Source: Pseudoalteromonas sp. XMcav2-N (GTDB lineage Bacteria > Pseudomonadota > Gammaproteobacteria > Enterobacterales > Alteromonadaceae). Taken from it: a DNA stretch of 64,000 nt. Below, piece after piece: positions 8,327 through 17,293 of this stretch (its first letter is position 1; every line of letters begins with the position of its first letter). Position numbers and translations under genes: made by a program. The stretch is taken from positions 124,001 through 188,000 of the forward strand of contig NZ_JAMXSF010000009.1 in NCBI RefSeq assembly GCF_024124545.1. The letters run 5' to 3'. A model generated the notes under the pieces. It did not search any database. It was not told where the DNA came from and saw nothing but the letters and a program-made list of their open reading frames with translations.

Positions 8327-10306
8327 TCATTCCACCGTTGTGTGTCTTTGCGTCGACCGGTAAGTTGCCATATGCGCTCGCAGCCGCTGGTCTCGGCTGC
8401 TTTGATAAAAGCACCACAGCTGGTCGCGATAACGCGTGGCGCACAGTGGCGTGTCCGGTTGTCTGTGGACATTGTTGAGCGGCCGCTGTTCACTCCAGCC
8501 CGCTTCGGCCATGGTGCCATAACCATTGCTGGTGGTGTCTGCCTTGGCCGGGTTATACGACACGGGTAGCTGGCTGGTGAGTACACCGGGAATAGAGAAG
8601 TTGGCGCTCAAAAGTTGCTGACTGTTCGGCGCGTTGTGGAACAAGTGCAGCACGCCATCGAGTGTGGCGGCGGCCAGCCGTCCCTCACTTTGGTAACTGT
8701 GCTCCTGGGGTTCGGGCTCGTCGGGTGTGAGTTTACTGGGTGCCTGAGAAAAATGGCCAATACCGAATCCATTAGCTGACCACTGATGGCTCACGGCATT
8801 GTCCTGAGGACCGGCGTAGGCGCTGTTGCTGACATCGGTGACATTAAACTCGGCACTGTTGTAGCTCAGGCAGGTCAGTGCATGGGTGCTGCCCTCACGG
8901 TAAATCAGCAAAGTATTGCTGCCCAGTGAGGCCAGAGTAAAAATTCCTTCAGGCCTGCACACCAGCGTTTGTGGCTGGCTTTGCCACTGTTGCTGAGCAT
9001 AACGTTGTGCCAGCATGGTGCCTTGCTGGTCGCGATAAACTAAAAGCAGCTCCTGACTTTGCGGCAACACCTGAAGTGCAAGCGCAGATACACAGCTATC
9101 GCTGGGTGCAGCCAGGGATTGCCAGCCTTGGTTAGCCCTCAGCATTTGCAAAGTGACCCGCAGGTCCTGATCGCGATAGCCCAGCACCAGGGTATCGTCC
9201 TGCGCACTCAGTTGCAGTTGATCTTTGCAATCTTCCTGCATAAGTAAAGGTTCAGACCAGGCATGACCATCAAAGCTGATGCAATACAGATGCCCGGGCC
9301 TGTCGTCCCGAGTGTAAAACAGATAGAGCAAGTCACCGAGGCTGGCGGTTTGCAGCTCACTGGCATGCTCAATGTGGGGCACACAGGCTGCGGGTTGCCA
9401 GTGCAGTGCCTCATCCCACAAAAAGCGGAAATAGTTGGCATGCTCGTCATTTTTACCCAGCGTGCCGAGCGAGAAATTTTCCTCTATGGTGCGCAGCAAG
9501 GAATAATGATTGTAACCTTCATGCTGCTGAGACGGCGTCAGGGTATCACCCAGCAACACCGTATAAATCTGATTGGGCCCGTCGTAGTAATACTTGTACT
9601 TCTGGCTGGTATCGTAATCCGACTCAAAATCGGCTTCGTCATAGGTGACGACCACCAGCGTATTATCGGGCAGCTTGCTGTCTGGGCCGGGGAAGTTAAT
9701 CGACGCAAAAAACGCCTTCAGCCAGTTGGCCTGCTGATCCACCAATACCGGTGCGCGCTCACCCTTGAGGTCATTGTCTTTGCTGCCAAGTAAATAATGC
9801 CCGTCGTGCCACATATTGGGGGTAAACCAGGCAAACTCGGGCAGGGTATCATTGAGCAGGTCCTGATAAAACTGTGCTTCGTTACCAATTTTTTGCCAGC
9901 GGGTTTCGCTGTCGAGAATGCGGGAAAACGATGAAAAAGGGTCGTGCTTAAGCACATAGGGATAACTGTTTACGGGCGTGAAGTTGGTTGCCGTCCAGGG
10001 CGTCCAGCCCGCCACATAGCTTTCCATGTAAGCACGCCAGTCCAGGTTCTGAGCTGAATCTTCAATCAGGTCAACCAGAGTGCGCTGGGGCAAACGTGGC
10101 GGCACTTCATCGTCGGTTACATTGCACAGCTCGCCTGCCAGAGACGCAATATAGTTGGTCTGCGACGGGTGCATTACGCCAAAACTGTTGGTCAGCTCAA
10201 TCCCCTGCGCAGCAAGATTGCGCATGTACGGATTATTCATCACATAGCCGCGATACTGGTTTTCAAACATGATCACAATAATATGATCGAAGCGCTTAGT
10301 GGCCAT
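8327..10306 (-). CDS. Phosphoesterase (AcpA/phospholipase C-like) with propeller-like C-terminus
   Basis: The 659-residue product has two parts. Residues 1 to about 320 match the phosphoesterase family PF04185 (acid phosphatase and phospholipase C types): FDHIIVIMFEN at 6-16 with the conserved Glu-Asn metal ligands E15/N16, a SQTNYIASLAG segment like the usual nucleophile region, VVVTYDEADF supplying Asp/Glu ligands, and HYSLLRTIEENFSLG near the domain end. The remainder has repeated beta-rich units (such as DLLYLFYTRDD and NTLLIYREGS) that suggest a beta-propeller. Most PF04185 enzymes are exported, but no signal peptide is seen here. The start at 10306 has GGAGG upstream inside the previous gene, whose stop is 1 bp away, so translation is probably coupled. 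Confidence 0.82.
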   Translation of the reverse strand: MATKRFDHIIVIMFENQYRGYVMNNPYMRNLAAQGIELTNSFGVMHPSQTNYIASLAGELCNVTDDEVPPRLPQRTLVDLIEDSAQNLDWRAYMESYVAGWTPWTATNFTPVNSYPYVLKHDPFSSFSRILDSETRWQKIGNEAQFYQDLLNDTLPEFAWFTPNMWHDGHYLLGSKDNDLKGERAPVLVDQQANWLKAFFASINFPGPDSKLPDNTLVVVTYDEADFESDYDTSQKYKYYYDGPNQIYTVLLGDTLTPSQQHEGYNHYSLLRTIEENFSLGTLGKNDEHANYFRFLWDEALHWQPAACVPHIEHASELQTASLGDLLYLFYTRDDRPGHLYCISFDGHAWSEPLLMQEDCKDQLQLSAQDDTLVLGYRDQDLRVTLQMLRANQGWQSLAAPSDSCVSALALQVLPQSQELLLVYRDQQGTMLAQRYAQQQWQSQPQTLVCRPEGIFTLASLGSNTLLIYREGSTHALTCLSYNSAEFNVTDVSNSAYAGPQDNAVSHQWSANGFGIGHFSQAPSKLTPDEPEPQEHSYQSEGRLAAATLDGVLHLFHNAPNSQQLLSANFSIPGVLTSQLPVSYNPAKADTTSNGYGTMAEAGWSEQRPLNNVHRQPDTPLCATRYRDQLWCFYQSSRDQRLRAHMATYRSTQRHTTVE

Positions 10307-10307
10307 A

Positions 10308-11396
10308 TCAGCATCCTCCCGGACGATCTTCTGCAGGGATATAACGCCAGGTCGGCGTAGCGTATTGTCCGCTGTCATCGGGCAGGGGGACCCGCATCAT
10401 GCTTTGGGCTTTTTCCTTGAGTCCGAACATAGTGCCAACGGCAGCAACCAGTAAGTCAGGCTGGCCATTAAAAGCCAGGTGAAGCTGATCCAGAAGCAGG
10501 CTCAGGGTCAGGTTAAACTCAGTGTCCAGCCGGGCAATGGCGGGATACGGCTGGTAGTGTTTTGGTTGGGGGTTTTTCACCACGTTATAAACCTGATGAT
10601 AATCAATCGGAATAGCCGGACCGGTCGGCCCTGAGTTGGGCGTGTCACCCTGGACATAGCGATAACCCAGCAGCAGTTCGTTAAAGCGGTAGTAATGGGA
10701 CAATTCTCTGGGTTGCATAAACAGCTGGTGGTCGCCGCTGTCTATGCCCGTGGTATCACCCAATGGAAAGGGCTGATCCGGGTTCCAGCACGCATCCGGG
10801 ACCCCTTCGCCCTGCGCTATGATAGCATTGAGGGCAAAGTTGGCGGAGGCCAAGTCTGTCACTGGGGTGATCTCTCCGCCGCCGCCATAATAATACTTAT
10901 GCGCGATTTGCTTGTCATGGCAGTCGGCGGGGAACAGCGCGGGGCCATAGCGGTTATGCAGCGTTTGCAAGCCGTTTTCAATGCCGACATAGAACTCGCC
11001 TATGGTGATATCCCCCTTTTTTGCCAAAGCGGCGGGCATTTCAATGTTGAGGAAGTTTTGCAGTGCCTCAGGGCTGAACTTTTGCAGATCCGCTTCAAAC
11101 CAGGTTTCGCCGTCAGGTAGCTTAGTCGGAAAGGTAGGTAGAAACTCCGGACTGTTAATGGCTGGACTACCTCCGGTGGCAATCAGAAGATTCGCAGCAT
11201 TGGTCAAATGGAACATCTCCTCCATCACGACTGAGCGGATCAGTGTGCAGGCACACTGGTTGGTGCCTTCCTCAATGGAATACAAGGCGGTGAGGTAGAC
11301 TGGTAATGTTGAGAACTCCAGTTCAATGGCCAGTTGCAGGTCATGGTGCAGCTGTTCAAGTGTTTCTATCGGACGTTTTTGCAGTTTGTGGTACAT
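10308..11396 (-). CDS. Ferritin-like protein of the VioB / iminophenyl-pyruvate dimer synthase type
   Basis: The 362-residue protein resembles the ferritin-like domain PF12902, first known from VioB and RebD/StaD, where it acts on imine-derived dimers during bisindole biosynthesis. A helix with E25 and E27 (AIELEFSTLPVYLTALYSI) is followed by VVMEEMFHLTNAANLL with E60-x-x-H63, as expected for a diiron- or single-metal-binding four-helix bundle. Full VioB is about three times longer, and no VioA- or RebO-like amino acid oxidase is present, so violacein synthesis is not implied. The start at 11396 has AGGGA 7 bp upstream and lies 10 bp after the GMC stop. Standalone proteins of this type have no settled function. 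Confidence 0.78.
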   Translation of the reverse strand: MYHKLQKRPIETLEQLHHDLQLAIELEFSTLPVYLTALYSIEEGTNQCACTLIRSVVMEEMFHLTNAANLLIATGGSPAINSPEFLPTFPTKLPDGETWFEADLQKFSPEALQNFLNIEMPAALAKKGDITIGEFYVGIENGLQTLHNRYGPALFPADCHDKQIAHKYYYGGGGEITPVTDLASANFALNAIIAQGEGVPDACWNPDQPFPLGDTTGIDSGDHQLFMQPRELSHYYRFNELLLGYRYVQGDTPNSGPTGPAIPIDYHQVYNVVKNPQPKHYQPYPAIARLDTEFNLTLSLLLDQLHLAFNGQPDLLVAAVGTMFGLKEKAQSMMRVPLPDDSGQYATPTWRYIPAEDRPGGC

Positions 11397-11406
11397 GGCA
11401 GGTCCC

Positions 11407-13245
11407 TCATTCATACTGGTCGAGTGCGTTTAACACGTTGTCAGCAGCCCAGAAGGTCAGTGCTGCCATGGTTAAAGTCGGATTACTGGTCGCAATGGTG
11501 GGCATATTGCCGCAGCCAACCAGATAGAGGTTGGGGTGATCCCAGCTGCGTTGCTCACGGTTTACCACCGAGGTTTTAGGATCATCGCCCATCAGGTGCG
11601 TGCCGACCAGGTGCCCGGCGCCATTGTAGACATAGCCTTTGCCCTGATACTGCACATAGCCCGGATCGTTGGCTTTGTATTTGGTAAAAGGCTCTACACC
11701 CAGGCGCTGGAAAATAGCATCCGACACTTCTTTAGCCTGTGCCATACCTGCGCGGGTGTAGTCGGTAACCTTGTAATGGATCACCGGCCGGTAGTTGCCC
11801 AGCTGGTCCCGGTATTGATCGTCTATGGTGACGCGATTATCGGGGTCGGGGAGTTGCTCAACCAAAAAGCCAAAGCGGAACATACGCGGGTACTCTTCGG
11901 CGATTTTGTGACGCAGGGCCGGGCCAAATAAGTTTTGCTCATCGATAAGCTCTGGCACAGTGGCGATAGGTGCGCCTTCTGGCCAGCTCCAGCCCCAGTT
12001 ACCTATCTCAATACGAAAAGCGGCTTGCTCAGCGCGAAATGCCCCGCCGCGCAGTGAGGGGATCCCGGAGGTGGAACCCGGACCACGGAATGCGCCGATT
12101 TTGCAAGGCATAAGGCCCCAGGTCAGCATAGTCGGGTGGTCCATTAGATTGCGACCGACCTGATCGCTGGAATTTGCCACATTGGAGGCTAGCATAAGCT
12201 TGGCGTTTTCGACGGCATGGGCGGCCAGCACCACGACTTTAGCTTTGACCGCTTTATCGTCATAAGCCGCGGATTGGGTAGAGTGGTAGCGTTTGTAGTG
12301 GACCTTAGAGATACTCTGCGTTTTGTGGTCCACTTCGAGGTTGTAGGCCACCGCCTGAGTCTCTATGGTCACGTTACCCGTGTTTTTGGCTTGTTCCAGT
12401 GTTTTTAAAGCTGAGTACTTGGCCTGGATAGGACAGATAGGCACACAGTTAGAATTACCCGCACAGCGTTGACCCAGATCCGGGTTTCCTACTGCCCCCA
12501 CAGGGCGATAATCACCCCTCGGCATGCCGTTACGCCCCTGAGGGGTTGCAACCACATCAATGGGGTAGGGCTGGTTGTCAATTTCAACTTGCATGCCCTG
12601 AAGCCCTTTGGCCAGATACTGATCCAAAAAGCTCTGCGGAATTTGCTCCATCGGATAATCGTAATTTTCTTCAAACGGTAGCTGTACGCTGGGGTTATCA
12701 ATCTGCTGATAGGTCTGCACATCGGCATTGGCCGAGACCCCAATATGTTGTTCCGCGATTTCGTACCAGGGTTGTAAATCCTGATAGCTGATGGGCCAGT
12801 CCCGGCCACGGCCAAAGCGTGTTTTGAGCTCAAAGTCTTCGGGCAGCATGCGCAGGCAGGTGCCCAGCCAGTGCAAGGTGGTGCCGCCTTCACTACGAGT
12901 GTAGGTACTGGCAAACGGGTCAGGACCATACTGGACAAAATAGCCATGATCACTGACGGGTTTATCCAATGGTGGCTTTTGAATATCGGTGACCAAAGGT
13001 TGCGGGGCATTGGGGTTGTTGGGATACGGGGCGTTGGGGATCTTGGCCATGGCAGTGAAGAAACGCGACATATAAGACTCATAGCCTTTCTCTTTGCCCT
13101 GATCGAAGAAACGTCCATCGGTGCCCGTGCCCGCTTCCAGGATCAGGACTTTTTTGCCTTGTTCTCCCAGCTGTTTAGCCATAATGGCGCCTGCAATGCC
13201 GGCCCCGACGATGACCACGTCGTATTCTGTATGATGATGTGTCAT
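11407..13245 (-). CDS. GMC-family FAD oxidoreductase with putative 3Fe-4S motif
   Basis: The 612-residue flavoenzyme begins with an FAD-binding Rossmann motif (VVIVGAGIAG, G14/G16/G19) and ends with the GMC C-terminal signature HLVGTHLMG followed by SNPTLTMAAL, which normally supplies the catalytic His and Asn/His pair. Cysteines C261, C267 and C271 (C-x5-C-x3-C in RCAGNSNCVPICP) match the spacing that binds a 3Fe-4S cluster in the catalytic subunit of bacterial FAD-dependent glucose dehydrogenase. It therefore probably oxidises a sugar, polyol or other alcohol and passes electrons through the cluster. The small-subunit gene lies directly upstream. There is no twin-arginine or Sec signal. The substrate is unknown. 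Confidence 0.9.
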   Translation of the reverse strand: MTHHHTEYDVVIVGAGIAGAIMAKQLGEQGKKVLILEAGTGTDGRFFDQGKEKGYESYMSRFFTAMAKIPNAPYPNNPNAPQPLVTDIQKPPLDKPVSDHGYFVQYGPDPFASTYTRSEGGTTLHWLGTCLRMLPEDFELKTRFGRGRDWPISYQDLQPWYEIAEQHIGVSANADVQTYQQIDNPSVQLPFEENYDYPMEQIPQSFLDQYLAKGLQGMQVEIDNQPYPIDVVATPQGRNGMPRGDYRPVGAVGNPDLGQRCAGNSNCVPICPIQAKYSALKTLEQAKNTGNVTIETQAVAYNLEVDHKTQSISKVHYKRYHSTQSAAYDDKAVKAKVVVLAAHAVENAKLMLASNVANSSDQVGRNLMDHPTMLTWGLMPCKIGAFRGPGSTSGIPSLRGGAFRAEQAAFRIEIGNWGWSWPEGAPIATVPELIDEQNLFGPALRHKIAEEYPRMFRFGFLVEQLPDPDNRVTIDDQYRDQLGNYRPVIHYKVTDYTRAGMAQAKEVSDAIFQRLGVEPFTKYKANDPGYVQYQGKGYVYNGAGHLVGTHLMGDDPKTSVVNREQRSWDHPNLYLVGCGNMPTIATSNPTLTMAALTFWAADNVLNALDQYE

Positions 13246-13254
13246 GCTGCTTTC

Positions 13255-13743
13255 CTAATCCAGATTAAGAGGTTTCGCTGATTGGCCGGGAAAGGCCCAG
13301 GTGCCATACCCAGGTTGTTTTGCTCCCATGGGGTGACTGCCCAGGGCATTCCAAACCAGGCCCTGGATATAGGCATTGCTGGAGATGACATAGTCTTCAA
13401 CAGGCTTCTTATCGGAGCTGAAATCATCCACCCCATAGAGGGCATTCCAGTCGGCAGGCAGCTGATACCAAATGGAGAGATACCACATCTTGATGATGTT
13501 TCTGGCAACCGGGCCAAGTTTGGCGCAGTTCCAGATTCGGTCGTAAAATTGTGCCTGATTGGAATCACACTCGAGTGAACCAATCTCCTCAGCCCGGTGA
13601 TAAAGTTCCTGTATCACGTCCTGACGAACCCATTGACTGAGTGTTTTGCAGTAAGTGGGACCCACGCCCGTGCCTTGTAACTCGACCAGATCGTAGCCAG
13701 TCAGAGTGGCACTGAGACGATAAAAATCGGTCAGTCTGTACAT
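13255..13743 (-). CDS. FAD-SLDH-type small subunit of GMC dehydrogenase
   Basis: The 162-residue protein resembles the small subunit family of membrane-bound sorbitol/glucose FAD dehydrogenases (PF12318). An N-terminal FYRLSATLTGYD segment and a C-terminal GLVWNALGSHPMGAKQPGYG stretch are characteristic. In known complexes this subunit carries a Tat signal and pulls the FAD subunit through the membrane. Here the protein starts directly at MYRLTDFYRL with no signal, so the complex should stay in the cytoplasm. The ATG at 13743 is preferred because AGGGG lies upstream, rather than a longer 177-codon version. It is the first gene of the operon, 9 bp before the GMC gene. Confidence 0.8.
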   Translation of the reverse strand: MYRLTDFYRLSATLTGYDLVELQGTGVGPTYCKTLSQWVRQDVIQELYHRAEEIGSLECDSNQAQFYDRIWNCAKLGPVARNIIKMWYLSIWYQLPADWNALYGVDDFSSDKKPVEDYVISSNAYIQGLVWNALGSHPMGAKQPGYGTWAFPGQSAKPLNLD

Positions 13744-14152
13744 AAGTTTGCCCCTGATTAAGTGATAAGAGAAATGTACGAGCGGCACACATCAGAGGAA
13801 GGAAAACAGCACAGCAAGCGACGGTCCGCATGCTGTGTAAGTAGCGGCTTAGATCACGACAGATACAATGGCACAGGCCATGGTAATTGGTATGACAGAG
13901 TGGTTTGCACATCTTTTGCCCCTTCCTTGCCAGTAGACAGATACTGCGGCGTCCTATGCTGACAGTCGATGGCCCCGAACGGCCAGAATGCACCGCAGCC
14001 ATAAAGCAACGGCACATCTTTAACAGGTAAAAGCCTGCTCTGAGCTGCGATAGACGGATCGCATGCTGGCAGGCTGATACCGATTATGTGTTACATCTGT
14101 TCAGGTATAGTTGCTGAGGGGGCGTCTTGCAATTACATGTTATTACACTGCG
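13744..14152. other. 409-bp non-coding region upstream of the redox operon
   Basis: This gap lies between the argE stop and the first gene of the five-gene operon; both are on the minus strand, so it should hold the operon promoter and the argE 3' end. The open frames crossing it lack ribosome binding sites and recognisable protein content. I could not identify a clear -35/-10 pair, terminator or known operator by eye. Confidence 0.5.
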
Positions 14153-15316
14153 CTAAGCAAAACATTGTTGCCTGATCAACTCAGTCAGGATCTGCTGGCT
14201 GGGTTTGATTTTTTCCATCGCGAGATACTCATCTGGTTGATGGGCCTGCGCAATGGAGCCGGGTCCCATTACGATCGTCTCGCAACCAAGCTGCTGTAAA
14301 AAGGGGGCTTCTGTACAATAATTCACGGCCACAGCCTGTTGACCTGAAATTTTTTCAGCCAGTTTAACTAAGGAGCAATCCCGTGTGCCATGAAAGGCGG
14401 GAATAGGGTCGTGCAAGTCAATCACTGACACGCTGTTGGGGTAACGCGCATTGATCGGAGCAACGGCCTGCAGTAACAAGGCCTGGAGTTCCGCGATGCT
14501 GAGTCCGGGCAGGGGACGAAGGTCAATATGCAGCTCGCAGCAGCCACAAATTCGGTTGGCATTGTCGCCTCCGTGAATATGACCTAAATTCAAGGTCGGG
14601 TAAGGAATTGCAAAATCCTCAAGTGAATATTTATTCTTTAAGTCTTCTTTTAACTGTAACAGATTGGTCATCACCTGCTGCATTATCTCGATAGCATTTA
14701 AGCCTCGATCCGGATCGGAACTGTGCCCCGAACGACCCGTTACCCGAATCGCCGAAGACATATGTCCCTTGTGGGTGTACACAGGAACCATGTCGGTCGG
14801 CTCACCAATGATACAGCGCTCTGGCTTCAGGTTGCTGTGGCGTGCAACCTCCTGCGCGCCTGCCATGGTGATCTCCTCATCTGCGGTGGCCAGGATCATG
14901 ATCGGGGCGCTTTGTGGTATGTCTTTAAGATCTTCCAGCGCTTTCAATACAAAGGCAAAAAAGCCTTTCATATCAATGCTCCCTAAGCCATACAGACGAT
15001 TGTCCCGTTCGCTGAGGGTGAAGGGGTCAAAGTTCCAGCGGCTGTCATCAAAGGGCACAGTGTCTGTGTGTCCGGCGAGCATCAGGCCACCGGTTTGGTC
15101 TGCCTGGCCCGGCGGACATTTCCTGGCGAGTAAGTTGAACTTGCCCGGCGCGGCGTGGAGCTCGGTGATTTCGGTACTGAAACCCAGTTGTTCACACCAC
15201 TGAGCAAGCAGTTCAATGACCGCCTGGTTGCTTTGGTTGAGCGTCTGATCGAGTGCACTGATAGAGGGCCGGGCAATCAGCTCGCGGTACATAGTTTTAA
15301 AGTCGGGTAATGACAT
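14153..15316 (-). CDS. argE: Acetylornithine deacetylase
   Basis: ArgE hydrolyses N2-acetylornithine to ornithine and acetate in the linear arginine pathway. The 387-residue product is an M20-family metallohydrolase of standard length. LAGHTDTVPFD carries the first zinc-ligand His and Asp, ATADEEITMAGA the catalytic Glu pair and bridging ligands, and GEPTDMVPVYTHKGH the dimerisation-proximal segment. It is divergent from argCBFGH over a 172-bp region holding an ARG box, which is the common arrangement in Vibrio and Alteromonadales. A linear deacetylase agrees with the need for a dedicated N-acetylglutamate synthase, here fused to ArgH. Confidence 0.96.
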   Translation of the reverse strand: MSLPDFKTMYRELIARPSISALDQTLNQSNQAVIELLAQWCEQLGFSTEITELHAAPGKFNLLARKCPPGQADQTGGLMLAGHTDTVPFDDSRWNFDPFTLSERDNRLYGLGSIDMKGFFAFVLKALEDLKDIPQSAPIMILATADEEITMAGAQEVARHSNLKPERCIIGEPTDMVPVYTHKGHMSSAIRVTGRSGHSSDPDRGLNAIEIMQQVMTNLLQLKEDLKNKYSLEDFAIPYPTLNLGHIHGGDNANRICGCCELHIDLRPLPGLSIAELQALLLQAVAPINARYPNSVSVIDLHDPIPAFHGTRDCSLVKLAEKISGQQAVAVNYCTEAPFLQQLGCETIVMGPGSIAQAHQPDEYLAMEKIKPSQQILTELIRQQCFA

Positions 15317-15328
15317 TGCAGTATCCTA

Positions 15329-15342
15329 AAAATATTTATTCA
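15329..15342. promoter_or_regulatory. Weak ARG box near argE start
   Basis: AAAATATTTATTCA matches the right half of the ArgR consensus (TGAAT-N4-ATTCA) perfectly and the left half in three of five positions. It lies 12 bp before the argE start and could be an auxiliary ArgR site. Confidence 0.4.
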
Positions 15343-15376
15343 AACCTGTTGCATAAAAATCTATATGTATGTAAGG

Positions 15377-15390
15377 TGAATATCAATTCA
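15377..15390. promoter_or_regulatory. ARG box (ArgR operator) between argE and argC
   Basis: TGAATATCAATTCA matches the palindromic ArgR consensus TGAAT-N4-ATTCA exactly. It is located between the two divergent arginine transcription units, 98 bp before argC, so arginine-dependent repression of both by the ArgR hexamer is likely. Confidence 0.85.
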
Positions 15391-15488
15391 TTTTTTCAGC
15401 ATAAATATAGAGGGTGCAACAATGCGACGATAACATCATCAATAGCAGATATATGGGTTTTGTGTTTACTAATTTATAAGAGTTATCG

Positions 15489-16499
15489 ATGTTTAACGTA
15501 GCAATTGTTGGCGCCAGCGGATATAGCGGCGCAGAGCTGGCCAGTTTGGTGGCCCGTCACCCGGGTTTGAAACTGAGTGGCTGTTATGTATCAGCAAATA
15601 GCCTGGATAAAGGGAAATATCTGAGTGAGTTATATCCTGAACACACAGGTTTACTTGATGTCTCCCTGCTCCCTTTGACGGATGAGACGTTTGCAGACAT
15701 AGCCGACAGCGATGTCGACTATGTCTGCCTTTGTACTGACCATAAAGTCAGCGTCGAGCTGGCTCAAACCTTTCTGAAAATGGGCAAAAAAGTCTTCGAT
15801 TTGTCGGGGGCTTACCGGCTCAAAAGCAGCACCGATTATGAACAATACTATGGCTTCAGCCACCCTTACTCACAATGGCTGGACAAAGCGCGTTACGGCC
15901 TGGTGGAATGGTATGGCGAATCACTGAGCGAAGCTCAGCTGGTGGCAGTGCCTGGCTGTTATCCAACCGCCGCGCTGAACGCACTTAAACCGCTTAAGCA
16001 GGCTGACTTACTTAGTGACAGCACCATTATCATCAATGCCGTATCGGGTGTGACCGGTGCGGGCCGCAAAGCCAGCCTCACTACCCATTTTTGCGAAGTA
16101 TCTTTGGCGCCTTATGGCCTGTTTAACCATCGGCATACTCCGGAAATTGAGCGTTACCTTGATCACCCCGTGTTGTTTACTCCGCATTTGGGGAATTTCC
16201 CACGGGGTATTCTGGAAACCATTTATGTCTCACTCAAGCCGGGCGTTTCAGAGCATCAGGTTGCACAAGCCTATCAGGTGCTGGCAGACGAGCCGCTGAT
16301 CCGCCTCAAAGGTGCAAACATGCCTTCGATCAAAGGGGTGGCAAACCGTGCATTTATCGATATTGGCTGGCAGCAGCAGGGGCAGCAACTGATTGTCACA
16401 GTGGCCATAGATAATCTATTGAAAGGCGCGGCAGGACAGGCACTGCAGTGTATGAATCTGGCCAGTCAGTATCCGCATGAACAAGGGTTGATGGGGTAA
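15489..16499 (+). CDS. argC: N-acetyl-gamma-glutamyl-phosphate reductase
   Basis: ArgC reduces N-acetylglutamyl phosphate to the semialdehyde with NADPH. The 336-residue product has an N-terminal nucleotide-binding IVGASGYSGAEL and the active-site segment VAVPGCYPTAALNALKPL containing the catalytic Cys. HRHTPEIERYL contains the conserved His-x-His region. It is the first gene of the plus-strand arginine operon; argB follows after 3 bp, so the two are probably translationally coupled. ArgR control is expected from the operator upstream. Confidence 0.97.
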   Translation: MFNVAIVGASGYSGAELASLVARHPGLKLSGCYVSANSLDKGKYLSELYPEHTGLLDVSLLPLTDETFADIADSDVDYVCLCTDHKVSVELAQTFLKMGKKVFDLSGAYRLKSSTDYEQYYGFSHPYSQWLDKARYGLVEWYGESLSEAQLVAVPGCYPTAALNALKPLKQADLLSDSTIIINAVSGVTGAGRKASLTTHFCEVSLAPYGLFNHRHTPEIERYLDHPVLFTPHLGNFPRGILETIYVSLKPGVSEHQVAQAYQVLADEPLIRLKGANMPSIKGVANRAFIDIGWQQQGQQLIVTVAIDNLLKGAAGQALQCMNLASQYPHEQGLMG

Positions 16500-16502
16500 C
16501 TT

Positions 16503-17285
16503 ATGACAGATAAAAAAATCTGGGTGATTAAACTGGGTGGCGCAGTGCTTAACTCAGAACACGCCGCCCATGACTTATTCAAAGCACTTCATTTATTAGC
16601 ACAACAAGACAGCACGCACGACTTTGTGGTGGTCCACGGTGGTGGTGCTTTGGTAGACAGCTGGTTGAGTGATGCCGGGTTTGCCACGGCTAAGCATCAG
16701 GGGTTACGGATCAGCCCCAAAGAGCAAATGCCGTATATTGTCGGTGCGCTTGCCGGGTGTGCAAACAAGCAGTTAATGGCCCAGGCAATCACGGCGGGTT
16801 TAAATCCCGTTGGGATCAGCTTATATGAAGCGGGCCTGATGACTTCGCAAAAGCTTAAGGCGTTGGGGCAAGTTGGTACCTGTGAGCCGCATCATGACAG
16901 CTTGGTCCCCGAGCTGCTGGCAACCGGCAGAGTGCCGTTGGTGAGTTCAATTGGCATAGGGGCAGATGGTGCGCTGTTTAATGTTAACGCGGATGAAGCG
17001 GCGGCTGCGCTGGCACATCAGCTGGGCGGCGAACTGATCTTTATGACCGATGTAGAAGCGGTACTGGACGGGGCTGGCCAACCACTAGCACAGCTAAATA
17101 GTGAACAGATAGAACAACTGATAGCACAGAAGGTGATTGTGGGCGGGATGGAGGTCAAAGTTAAGACCAGTCTTCACGCTGCCCGACATTTACGACGTGG
17201 GGTGTACATCTCCAGCTGGCAAAAGCCAGATAACTTGGTTGCCCTGATAGCCGGGCAGCACGTCGGTACTCACATTTTACCTTAG
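16503..17285 (+). CDS. argB: Acetylglutamate kinase
   Basis: ArgB phosphorylates N-acetylglutamate using ATP. The 260-residue protein is of the shorter, arginine-insensitive enterobacterial type. It begins IWVIKLGGAVL with the conserved Lys, has VVVHGGGALVDSWL in the glycine-rich substrate loop, and NVNADEAAAALAHQLG and GGMEVKVKTSLHA near the nucleotide site. It lies between argC (3 bp) and argF (8 bp) in the operon. Confidence 0.97.
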   Translation: MTDKKIWVIKLGGAVLNSEHAAHDLFKALHLLAQQDSTHDFVVVHGGGALVDSWLSDAGFATAKHQGLRISPKEQMPYIVGALAGCANKQLMAQAITAGLNPVGISLYEAGLMTSQKLKALGQVGTCEPHHDSLVPELLATGRVPLVSSIGIGADGALFNVNADEAAAALAHQLGGELIFMTDVEAVLDGAGQPLAQLNSEQIEQLIAQKVIVGGMEVKVKTSLHAARHLRRGVYISSWQKPDNLVALIAGQHVGTHILP

Positions 17286-17293
17286 GAAGCCTT

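Noticed and set aside
10308..11396. VioB as part of a violacein cluster
   Set aside because: The protein is about one third of VioB length, and no vioA, vioC, vioD or vioE-like gene is present.
13870..13890. Sigma-54-like TGGCAC in the region before the redox operon
   Set aside because: It lies on the wrong strand for the operon and no GC element occurs at the required -12 spacing.
13589..14017. 142-codon minus-strand frame overlapping the start of the redox operon
   Set aside because: It overlaps the well-supported small-subunit gene in another frame, has no ribosome binding site and its composition (many Arg, Cys, Ser) looks like a shadow frame.
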